From positions 1-64,000 of the forward strand of contig CABUQZ010000004.1 of NCBI GenBank assembly GCA_902493795.1: a stretch of DNA of 64,000 nt, written 5' to 3'. Below are positions 24,597 through 32,398 of the stretch, one piece after another. Every line of letters begins with the position of its first letter. Within the stretch, counting starts at the first letter, position 1. The DNA comes from an uncultured Clostridium sp. Lineage in GTDB: Bacteria > Bacillota_I > Bacilli_A > RF39 > UBA660. The position numbers were made by a program, and so were the translations under genes. Below the pieces are notes generated by a model. It was given only the letters and a program-made list of their open reading frames with translations, was not told where the DNA came from and searched no databases.

Positions 24597-26063
24597 ATGG
24601 AAAATGGTGTCATCATCTTTATAGAATGTTTTATTAGCATTCATTTTTTCCTTTTCGTAATAACTCCATTATGTGCAATATTAAACAAAAATGAAAAGAA
24701 ATATAGGATTCGTCTAATGGCAATAGTAGCATGTCTTCTAATTTTAGGAAATATAACAATAGGAGGTATGACCATAGCGATATATTTTGCTTCAATATTC
24801 TTATTAGGATTTCCTTTAACCATAATATGGGGATTTAAAGGTCAGAAAAATGTGGTAAGTCAAGGGCAAGAGAATAAAATACCAACTACTATGGTAAGTC
24901 AAAATCAAGAATATAAAATACCAAATACTATGGTAAATCAAAATCGAGTATATAATTCCCCAAGTGATATTATACAAGAATCAGATAATTATATAAGTGA
25001 CTTAGTTAAAGCTGAAATGAGTAGATGTTCTTTTGGAAAAAGAGATAGTATTTCAGTTGTAGAAAAAAGAAGAACAATAGCTTATTTTCTTCTATATATA
25101 TTTGTATTTTTTACTATGTGTTTTTACTTTTTTCATATAGAAATTGTTGAAAATTGTATGTTTATTGTTATAGGAGTAATATTGTTTAGTTTAATTAGAA
25201 AGGTAAATATCAATAAGTATATAATAAAGCAAATAAAAGCAAGACCAGATGAAAAAATGTCAAATGTTATTTCAAATATTCTTCAACAAAAAAGGTCAAA
25301 AAAAGTTTTACTACCATTTATTTTAATTCCAATAATAATTCCGTGTATTATATTTTTTGAACCGCATATATTCTACGAAAGTGTGGAAGATGGATATAGA
25401 ATAAGATTTTATACAATTGGAGTAGTTAATCCAGATAAAATTGAAATTCCAAAAGAATATAATGGTAAACCAATAACGTCAATACGTGGTGATGTCTTTG
25501 CAAATATAGTTTCAGTAAAAGAAATAGAACTTCCAAATACTATTACATCAATAAATGGAGGAGCATTTGAAAATACTTTGTCTTTAGAGCGTGTAAAACT
25601 ACCTGCAAATTTGGAATATTTAGGAGGAGGAGCTTTTAGAAACTCAGGAATTGAAGAAATATCTCTTCCAGATACTTTGGAAGAAATGGGTGGAGAAGTA
25701 TTTCAAGATTGCCATAGACTAAAAAAAGTTAAATTGTCAAAGGGGTTAAATGAAATAAGAGGAAATTCATTTGAAAACGCAACATCCCTAGAAGAAATAT
25801 ATATTCCAGAAGGAATCCAAGTAATTAAATCTCATGCCTTTTATGGATGTACAAGCTTAAGAAAAGTAAGACTTCCAAGTACATTAAAAGAAATTGGCTC
25901 AAGTGCTTTTAGAAAATGCGGACAATTATCATGTGTTAATATAGTAAATAATTGCATTGTAAATCAAAGAGCCTTTAAAGAAAGCCCAACCTGGACAAGA
26001 AGATACGATAAAGCTATACAAGATGAAGTAGATGAATATTATAAAACAGGAAGATGCTATTGA
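24597..26063 (+). CDS. Membrane protein with BspA-type leucine-rich repeats
   Basis: 488 residues. Two N-terminal spans (about 5-27 and 39-75), a Gln/Asn-rich linker containing three 13-residue repeats, two more spans (about 160-200), one at about 238-258, then six to seven BspA/LRR_5 repeats (about 285-470) of the form LPNTITSINGGAFENT. BspA repeats usually bind proteins or surfaces. The odd number of spans would put the repeats outside. It is the first gene of the unit with the radical SAM enzyme (16 bp gap), so it may present, bind or export the modified product; this role is inferred. Confidence 0.75.
   Translation: MENGVIIFIECFISIHFFLFVITPLCAILNKNEKKYRIRLMAIVACLLILGNITIGGMTIAIYFASIFLLGFPLTIIWGFKGQKNVVSQGQENKIPTTMVSQNQEYKIPNTMVNQNRVYNSPSDIIQESDNYISDLVKAEMSRCSFGKRDSISVVEKRRTIAYFLLYIFVFFTMCFYFFHIEIVENCMFIVIGVILFSLIRKVNINKYIIKQIKARPDEKMSNVISNILQQKRSKKVLLPFILIPIIIPCIIFFEPHIFYESVEDGYRIRFYTIGVVNPDKIEIPKEYNGKPITSIRGDVFANIVSVKEIELPNTITSINGGAFENTLSLERVKLPANLEYLGGGAFRNSGIEEISLPDTLEEMGGEVFQDCHRLKKVKLSKGLNEIRGNSFENATSLEEIYIPEGIQVIKSHAFYGCTSLRKVRLPSTLKEIGSSAFRKCGQLSCVNIVNNCIVNQRAFKESPTWTRRYDKAIQDEVDEYYKTGRCY
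24852..24968 (+). repeat. Three tandem 39-bp units within the LRR membrane gene
   Basis: Units at 24852-24890, 24891-24929 and 24930-24968 encode VVSQGQENKIPTT, MVSQNQEYKIPNT and MVNQNRVYNSPSD. They lie in the loop after the first membrane pair. The third copy is the most diverged. Confidence 0.8.
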
Positions 26064-26079
26064 TAAAGTAGGGGGTAAA

Positions 26080-27813
26080 ATGAATAATACAAAATTTATA
26101 CACTTATTATATGTGCCTACAATGGCATGCAATATGGCTTGTAAGTATTGTTATCTTGAAGATAATACAAAAGATATAAAAACAGAGCATAAAGCACTGG
26201 ACACTTTAAAATATGCCATAGAAAAACTAAAAGAAGATAACGTAATACCTTTTAATATATCTTTACATGGAGGAGAAGTTACTACATTAAGTAAAGAAGA
26301 ATTTAAAGATATAATTGAGTTTATCTATAATTACTATAATGATAATAGAAAAATACTAGAAGAAGCTGGCTTTAGAGTAGGCTCTCCACATATAAAAACT
26401 AATCTTTATAACTTAGATAAGCATATAGATACGATAAAAAAGTATAATGTATCTGTAAGTGGAAGTCTTGATTTACCTTTTAGTCTTCATAATAAGTTTA
26501 GATTATCAAAAGCAAACGATAAAACGTTAAATAAAATATTAGATAACATTAAATTGTTAGAGACAATTAAAAACAAGAAAAAAGTATCTGCGACAATATT
26601 TAAAGAACATTACGAATTAATAGATGAAATAATTGAAGACATAAAATATTTAGACGCAAATACTTGCCTTGATATGAATGATTTTAATTTTATGATAGGG
26701 TTTGATTATAACTCAAATGGTCTTCTTCATAGAATGACTGAAGAAGAATCAGTAGACTTCTATCAAAGAATGCATAAAGAATTTGATAACACTAATTTAG
26801 ATAGTGGGGTAAATGGTCCATGGTTTAATGAATTTGGACCAGATTACTGTACAAACTGCACTAATTGTGGTGAAAAATTCTTTTTACTTGAAAAAAATGG
26901 AGATATATACTCCTGTGTAAGAGGACAAAAAAATAATGATTTTTATTATGGTAATATCTATAATAATTCTGTAGAAGAAATATTATCTAATGCTTATATA
27001 AAAATATTTGAAGCTCATAATAGAGTAGGATTTAATGAAGAGTGTGCAAAATGTCCGTACTTATATATTTGTAAGACAGGGTGCCCATTTGTAAAAAATG
27101 TTTATAAAAGTGATAAATCATATACTTGTCTTTTACAAAAAGAACTTTACAAAAAAAGAAATTATGAAAAAGATGAACAAAATGAATATACATTTGAATA
27201 TATTTCTTCAATGCATCCAAATTTAATTGAAAACTATAAGCCAGTTCAAACATCAGAATACAAATCACTTGAAGAGATAATAAAAGAAGATCCACACTTA
27301 AAGTATATATATGATGAGAACTCATTTATTCTTGATATAAATGGCGAAAAATATAACTTGCTATCTCAAATATTAAGAGTAAGAAGAGATATTGTATTTA
27401 TTACAAAAGAATCCAAAGTAAATATTTATGTTAAAAACACCATTTTAGATGAAGAAGAAGATTATCCTGAAAATAATAGTTTATTTATTATTCTTCTATC
27501 TGGCGATCAAATAAAATACGGTGATGAAGGAAGAATTAAGCAAAAACATATTATGTCACATCAAATATATAAAAATGTTTTAGACAGTAATGAAAGTGAT
27601 ATGGAAGGATATTATAAATATGATATTACTAATCTTTTGAATGAGTATGGAAAATATTTATCTAAAGAATTACCAAACAACATATTCTTTACCACTAATG
27701 CTTTAAGAAATTATCATTATCTAAAACAAAAGAATAATGCATATTATCACATTCAAGCTATTAATTTACCATTTCAAAATATAGAATTTTATTATTTGGA
27801 GGAAGAATTATGA
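26080..27813 (+). CDS. Radical SAM/SPASM peptide-modifying enzyme
   Basis: 577 residues. The [4Fe-4S]/SAM motif is CNMACKYC (Cys17, 21, 24), with HGGEVTT as the SAM-binding GGE motif. A SPASM region (about 255-365) carries CTNCTNCGEKF, YSCVRG, ECAKCPYLYICKTGCPF and YTCLL, enough cysteines for two auxiliary clusters. About 200 further C-terminal residues have no domain I recognise. SPASM enzymes mature ribosomal peptides or sulfatases. The very next gene, overlapping by 4 bp, encodes a low-complexity peptide and no sulfatase is present, favouring peptide maturation. ATG 26080 follows GTAGGGGGTAAA. Confidence 0.9.
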   Translation: MNNTKFIHLLYVPTMACNMACKYCYLEDNTKDIKTEHKALDTLKYAIEKLKEDNVIPFNISLHGGEVTTLSKEEFKDIIEFIYNYYNDNRKILEEAGFRVGSPHIKTNLYNLDKHIDTIKKYNVSVSGSLDLPFSLHNKFRLSKANDKTLNKILDNIKLLETIKNKKKVSATIFKEHYELIDEIIEDIKYLDANTCLDMNDFNFMIGFDYNSNGLLHRMTEEESVDFYQRMHKEFDNTNLDSGVNGPWFNEFGPDYCTNCTNCGEKFFLLEKNGDIYSCVRGQKNNDFYYGNIYNNSVEEILSNAYIKIFEAHNRVGFNEECAKCPYLYICKTGCPFVKNVYKSDKSYTCLLQKELYKKRNYEKDEQNEYTFEYISSMHPNLIENYKPVQTSEYKSLEEIIKEDPHLKYIYDENSFILDINGEKYNLLSQILRVRRDIVFITKESKVNIYVKNTILDEEEDYPENNSLFIILLSGDQIKYGDEGRIKQKHIMSHQIYKNVLDSNESDMEGYYKYDITNLLNEYGKYLSKELPNNIFFTTNALRNYHYLKQKNNAYYHIQAINLPFQNIEFYYLEEEL

Positions 27814-28229
27814 AAGCACCAGAAACATACAATGAGCTAATAAGACAAAAAAGTGTTCTTGAATTAAAGAAATATTATCCGCTTTCAGAAGAAATTATTA
27901 ATGAAATATATAATTTTTTATCTGAAAATATTGAAAACACTATACAAGGCACAAAAAAGAGCATACTATTAAAAAATAGTACAGGTATAGTTAAGACAAT
28001 AAATATAATACCTAGTAATTCTTGGTTTAGCAGTATTGAAATAACAAATAACTTAATTAAAGTAGTACCTTTAAATATGAATGTTAAAGGTATGAATACA
28101 TATGGTAGTAGAAGAAGTTCATTTGGTGGAAGTAGCAGTTCATCATTCGGAGGTAGCAGTGGTTTCTCTTCAAATAATAACAACAATAATAATAACAATA
28201 ATAACAATAACAATAATAACAACAATTAG
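27810..28229 (+). CDS. Candidate RiPP precursor with SSFGGSS repeats and poly-Asn tail
   Basis: 139 residues in two parts. Residues 1-95 are ordinary and mixed helix/strand, like a long leader. Residues 96-121 are Ser/Gly/Phe-rich with two SSFGGSS-type units (103-109 and 111-117) and a last GFSS. Residues 122-139 are eighteen consecutive Asn. The start overlaps the radical SAM stop by 4 bp (ATGA), with ribosome site TGGAGGAAGA. Position and composition suggest a substrate of the radical SAM/SPASM enzyme, with the repeat/Asn tail as core. No Cys is present, so thioether chemistry is excluded. Alternatively it is an accessory protein with a disordered tail. Confidence 0.65.
   Translation: MKAPETYNELIRQKSVLELKKYYPLSEEIINEIYNFLSENIENTIQGTKKSILLKNSTGIVKTINIIPSNSWFSSIEITNNLIKVVPLNMNVKGMNTYGSRRSSFGGSSSSSFGGSSGFSSNNNNNNNNNNNNNNNNNN
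28173..28226 (+). repeat. Eighteen-codon asparagine tract
   Basis: Trinucleotide AAY repeat encoding 18 Asn immediately before the TAG stop. AAT and AAC codons are mixed irregularly, unlike a fresh slippage product. Confidence 0.95.
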
Positions 28230-28237
28230 GTGATATT

Positions 28238-29245
28238 ATGGCATTAATAAGTAAAAGAGCATATGATGAAAAATTAAAAAAGAACAATATTAAAGTAATT
28301 ACTAAATACAAAGTAGGAAATGAAATAATAAGCTGTGATAATGAAAAGATAAATGAAGATGTCGTAAGTGGCATTGTACTAGAAAAAGAATATTATAAAA
28401 ATGGTTATTTTTTAGGAAAAATATTTGATTTTGATTCGAGTATCGAATATACAATGGTAAATCCAAAATTAAGAAATAAAGAATGTCCTAACTGTGGAAT
28501 GAAAATGAGTGTTGATGAATACGAGACAAATTGTCCATATTGTCATACATACTATAATTTAGATTTTAAAGAAAAAGCATTAGGTAATAAATCATCCTAT
28601 AACTACGTTGTACATAGCAAAATGTATAGGTTTGTTGCATTACTAATTGATATTTTAATAGCATTCCCATTAGTATTCTTTTATATTAAAAATACTTCAA
28701 GGACATTTAATGAATATGATTTACTTAAAATAGGAGTATTTACAACATTACTTGTAATAATTCTTTACTTAGTATTTTATATCGTAGATTTTTATATTGT
28801 TTTAGGTCCATTAAAAAGAAGAAAAGCAATGGAGAATATCAAAATAAAAGAATTCTGGAATAAAACTAGAATAGACAAAATAAAATTTTTTAATAATGTT
28901 ATTTATGAATTAGAAAATTATTATTTTACTGATAATTTTAAAGACCTAATAGATTTTGATATAATTGATTATAGTGACTTTAGATTAGAGAAGAATGAAA
29001 AACAAGAAATAGTTTATGTAAATATTCTAATAAGGTTTATTAATTTAAAAAGAAATAAAATAAAAGAAAAATATGTTAAAAAAGAATATAAGTTTAGACG
29101 CGCAAATAAAGATAACATTGAAAATAATGATTCAACTGTTATAATGTGTAGAAACTGTGGAGCATCTCTTGATATAACTAAACACGAGTGCGATTACTGT
29201 GGTACTAAATATAATTATTTACAAGAGTGGTACTTAGAAAAATAA
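28238..29245 (+). CDS. Membrane protein with two zinc ribbons, last gene of the radical SAM unit
   Basis: 335 residues. An N-terminal soluble part, a first zinc ribbon (CPNCGMK ... CPYCHT, about 87-106), two membrane spans (about 130-150 and 163-188), a charged cytoplasmic domain and a second zinc ribbon at the very end (CRNCGAS ... CDYCGT, about 305-325). No family name is known to me. It begins 8 bp after the putative precursor gene and ends at a shared terminator. A role as scaffold or transport partner is inference. Confidence 0.7.
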   Translation: MALISKRAYDEKLKKNNIKVITKYKVGNEIISCDNEKINEDVVSGIVLEKEYYKNGYFLGKIFDFDSSIEYTMVNPKLRNKECPNCGMKMSVDEYETNCPYCHTYYNLDFKEKALGNKSSYNYVVHSKMYRFVALLIDILIAFPLVFFYIKNTSRTFNEYDLLKIGVFTTLLVIILYLVFYIVDFYIVLGPLKRRKAMENIKIKEFWNKTRIDKIKFFNNVIYELENYYFTDNFKDLIDFDIIDYSDFRLEKNEKQEIVYVNILIRFINLKRNKIKEKYVKKEYKFRRANKDNIENNDSTVIMCRNCGASLDITKHECDYCGTKYNYLQEWYLEK

Positions 29246-29246
29246 T

Positions 29247-29269
29247 AAAAAGAGCTTTAAGCTCTTTTT
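29247..29269. terminator. Bidirectional terminator between the radical SAM unit and mgtE
   Basis: AAAAAGAGC-TTTAA-GCTCTTTTT is a perfect 9-bp stem with A-run and T-run on opposite sides, so it works for both converging genes. Confidence 0.9.
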
Positions 29270-30617
29270 AAATGTGTAAAATTAGTGATGCTATATTAAA
29301 GTAAATAATAAGTGAAGTAGCATCAACTAGCGTTGTAATAAATGGACTTGCCATAACAGCAGGATCAAACCCTAATTTATTTGCAAGTATTGGCAAAACA
29401 CTTCCAATTAATTTTGCAATAATAATTGTAAGCATTAATGTAGAACAGACAACTAATGAAATAGAAATACCTAAATTATCTACAAGAATTAATTTTAAGA
29501 AATTGGCAAGCGCAAGTGTTAAGCCACATAAAAGGGCTACTCTAAACTCTTTAAATATTATTTTAAAAGTATCTTTGTATTCTATTTCATCAAGAGATAA
29601 ACTTCTAATTACAGAAACTGAAGCTTGACTTCCTGCGTTTCCTCCTGAATCCATAAGCATTGGAATAAATGCAGTTAATATAACGTATGATGCTAATGCA
29701 CCTTCAAAATGAGTAATGATTTGTCCAGTAAAAGTAGCGCTAATCATAAGTAGTAATAACCAAGGGATACGTTTCTTAAATGTTTCAAAAACACCAGTTT
29801 TCATATATGATTTATCACTAGGAGTAATAGCAGCCATCTTTTCTATATCTTCTGTTGCTTCTTCTTCTATTATATCGACGATATCATCTATTGTAATAAC
29901 TCCAACTAATCTATCTTCCATATCGACAACCGGTAAAGTAGAGTAGTCATAGTCTTTAAATATAGTTGCAACATCTTCTTGATCCATCAAAGTATTAATA
30001 GGATGGTCACACTCTTGCATAATATCATCTATTAATGTATCAGGTTCATTAATAATTAAATCTTTAACTGTAACATAACCTAAAAGCTTTCTTTCACTAT
30101 CAGTGACAAAACAAGAATCATATGAAACAAAGTCTTCCTTTTGTTTTCTAATTCTTTCAATTGATTCCTTAATAGACAATCCCTTTTTTAAATGAATATA
30201 TTCCATTGCCATTAAAGACCCAGCAGAGTTATCAGGATACTTTAATAATTTATTTATTTGTGCTCTAGTCTCACTAGAAACATTACTAAGTATTCTAGAA
30301 ATCATAACAGCAGGCATCTCATCAAACAAGTCTCTAGCGTCATCAGTAAACATATCTTCGATAAGAGATGATGCTTCTTTATTTGTTAAAGAAGAAATAA
30401 GTTCCATTTGAACATCTTCATCCATATTGACAAAAACATCGGAGGCAATCGACTTTGGAAGAAGCCTAAACGCTTGCATAAGTTTATCTCCTGGTAATTC
30501 TTGAATAAAAGTAGCAATATCAACTTCATTCATTTCTTTTAAAACTTCTTTAGCTTCACTTAATTTTTTAGAAGAAAGTAATTCTTCAAAATCTTCTATA
30601 TTTTTCTCATCTTCCAT
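29268..30617 (-). CDS. mgtE: Magnesium transporter MgtE
   Basis: 449 residues. A cytoplasmic N-domain of helical repeats (about 1-125), a CBS pair (about 130-250, ending LVGVITIDDIVDII), a plug helix and five membrane spans. The pore signatures FIPMLMDSGGNAGSQAS and GFDPAVMASPFITTLVD are intact. MgtE channels are gated by Mg2+ binding to the cytoplasmic domains. ATG at 30617 has a strong AAAGGAGGATTATT site; an upstream start would add nine residues. The short upstream region has no room for an M-box riboswitch. Confidence 0.96.
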   Translation of the reverse strand: MEDEKNIEDFEELLSSKKLSEAKEVLKEMNEVDIATFIQELPGDKLMQAFRLLPKSIASDVFVNMDEDVQMELISSLTNKEASSLIEDMFTDDARDLFDEMPAVMISRILSNVSSETRAQINKLLKYPDNSAGSLMAMEYIHLKKGLSIKESIERIRKQKEDFVSYDSCFVTDSERKLLGYVTVKDLIINEPDTLIDDIMQECDHPINTLMDQEDVATIFKDYDYSTLPVVDMEDRLVGVITIDDIVDIIEEEATEDIEKMAAITPSDKSYMKTGVFETFKKRIPWLLLLMISATFTGQIITHFEGALASYVILTAFIPMLMDSGGNAGSQASVSVIRSLSLDEIEYKDTFKIIFKEFRVALLCGLTLALANFLKLILVDNLGISISLVVCSTLMLTIIIAKLIGSVLPILANKLGFDPAVMASPFITTLVDATSLIIYFNIASLILHI

Positions 30618-30739
30618 AATAATCCTCCTTTTTTCTTTAAACATTATATATTAAATTAATAAAAATAGAAAGAAAAACATCAAACGAAAAAATAACTTAC
30701 ACTATTTTTTAAATAAATACTTTATTTAAGTATTAAAAC

Positions 30740-30756
30740 ATACCAAATTTTGGTAT
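30740..30756. promoter_or_regulatory. 17-bp palindrome over the carboxypeptidase promoter
   Basis: ATACCAAA-T-TTTGGTAT is a perfect palindrome that overlaps the -10 element TATACT (30754-30759). It lies in the divergent space between mgtE and the M32 gene. A repressor operator is plausible. Confidence 0.55.
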
Positions 30757-30789
30757 ACTAATTAATAATAATAGTTACATGGAGGATAT

Positions 30790-32259
30790 ATGAATAATAA
30801 AGAACAACTTCAAAAGTATTTAAAAAGAATAGGGGAGCTTAATTATTTATCGACTATTCTAAGATGGGAAATGGATACAGTAGCACCAAAATCTTCATTT
30901 GATTATTTAATTGAATTAAATTCTAAGATTGAACTTGAGTCTTTTTCTCTACAAACGAGTGAAGAATATATAAAATTAATTGATAATTTAATAAATAGCG
31001 ATGAATATGCTCATCTTCCAAAAGAAGAGCAAATTTACATAAATAGATTAAAGAAGGACTATGAAAACTTTAAAAAAATACCAAAAGATTTCTATGAAGA
31101 ATTTTGTAAATTAAGAAGTAATTCATTAACATGTTGGGTTGATGCTAAAGAAAACAATGATTATGAAAGTTTTAAACCATATTTACAAAAGGTAATTGAA
31201 TACACAAAAAGGTATTATAGATATATTTATGGTGAAAACTCTAATATTTATGATTGTATGTTAAATGAATATGAAGAAAACATTACAAGCTCAACAATTG
31301 ATAAGCTTTTTGATGAATTAAAAAGAGAAATAATTCCAATTGTAAAAAGCTTAAAGCCCAAAAATTTAGAATCTATTAAAAATACTCTAAATGACACAGA
31401 ATTTATTAATTTTGCTAAATTTTTATTAAATTATATAGGTTTTGATAATGAAAGAGGAGCACTAGGAATCTATACTCATGGGTATACAACTAAGTTTAAT
31501 AACAATGATGAAAGAATTACTTTTTCGAATAGAGATAATCCAGTAGACTCTATCTGCACAATAATTCACGAAGGTGGACATGGAATCTTTGATCAAAATG
31601 TTGGAGAAAATCTCGTAAGTTATGGAACATATGATGTTAATAAATATGCACTTCATGAATCCCAATCTCGTTTTTATGAAAATATTTTAGGAAGAAGAAA
31701 AAGCTTCTATATTCCAATTTATGAGAAAATAAAAAAAGTCCTAAAAATAGATATGCCACTTGATACCTTTATGGAATATTTAAACAATGCTAAACCATCA
31801 TTAATAAGAACAGAAGCAGATGAATTAACTTACTGCTTACATATTATTATACGTTATGAAATAGAAAGAGATATTTTTAATAATAATATTGATTTAGACT
31901 CTCTTCCAGAACTTTGGAATAAAAAATATGAAGAATATATGGGAATTTCTTCAACAAATTATAAAGAGGGATTATTACAGGACATGCATTGGTCAGATGG
32001 TTCATTTGGATATTTCCCATCATACTTATTAGGTTCTATTTTTGATGGAATGTTACTTGATAAAGTAAATGAGAAATTTGGTTCAGTTGATAAAATGCTT
32101 GAAGAAGGAAAAATAAAAGAAATAACTAAATTCTTAAATGATTCAATTCATAAATATGGTGGATCATATAACGTTGATGAAGTAGCATATAGATTATGTG
32201 GTAAACACCTTGAAGTAGAACCTTTAGTAAGATACTTTAAAGATAAATATATGAAATAA
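30790..32259 (+). CDS. M32 family metallocarboxypeptidase
   Basis: 489 residues, the normal length of thermostable carboxypeptidase 1 (Taq) homologues. The zinc motif is HEGGHG in ICTIIHEGGHGIFDQ, followed by the third-ligand region HESQSRFYEN and RTEADELTYCLHIIIRYEIE, both diagnostic of M32. It is a soluble cytoplasmic enzyme that removes C-terminal residues from peptides. It has a strong ribosome site (GGAGG), stands alone, and its promoter carries a palindrome. Confidence 0.95.
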   Translation: MNNKEQLQKYLKRIGELNYLSTILRWEMDTVAPKSSFDYLIELNSKIELESFSLQTSEEYIKLIDNLINSDEYAHLPKEEQIYINRLKKDYENFKKIPKDFYEEFCKLRSNSLTCWVDAKENNDYESFKPYLQKVIEYTKRYYRYIYGENSNIYDCMLNEYEENITSSTIDKLFDELKREIIPIVKSLKPKNLESIKNTLNDTEFINFAKFLLNYIGFDNERGALGIYTHGYTTKFNNNDERITFSNRDNPVDSICTIIHEGGHGIFDQNVGENLVSYGTYDVNKYALHESQSRFYENILGRRKSFYIPIYEKIKKVLKIDMPLDTFMEYLNNAKPSLIRTEADELTYCLHIIIRYEIERDIFNNNIDLDSLPELWNKKYEEYMGISSTNYKEGLLQDMHWSDGSFGYFPSYLLGSIFDGMLLDKVNEKFGSVDKMLEEGKIKEITKFLNDSIHKYGGSYNVDEVAYRLCGKHLEVEPLVRYFKDKYMK

Positions 32260-32281
32260 GAAGAATTCTTCTTATTTTTTT
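32255..32281 (+). terminator. Terminator of the M32 gene
   Basis: A 22-bp perfect palindrome (AATAAGAAGAA and its complement, centred on GAATTC) directly followed by T residues. Confidence 0.88.
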
Positions 32282-32333
32282 CGTTTTAAAAAGTTGCATT
32301 TAAGTGTTTAACTAATAATCAATTAACTTTTTT

Positions 32334-32362
32334 TTGACATTTTAAACATTTTGTGTTATAAT
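32334..32362 (+). promoter_or_regulatory. Fully consensus sigma-A promoter
   Basis: TTGACA (32334-32339), exactly 17 bp, TATAAT (32357-32362), with a TGT extended -10. This matches the ideal housekeeping promoter at every position and drives the L,D-transpeptidase gene. Confidence 0.92.
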
Positions 32363-32398
32363 GTAGGCATCTTTTTGATTAGAGGGGGTAAAAAAAAG

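Noticed and set aside
27875..28225. Long antisense frame with poly-Leu opposite the putative precursor.
   Set aside because: The Leu run is simply the complement of the Asn triplet tract; no ribosome site or codon pattern supports a gene.
30645..30739. Possible M-box magnesium riboswitch before mgtE.
   Set aside because: The mgtE leader can be at most about 100 nt before the divergent promoter, too short for an M-box, and no matching helices are seen.
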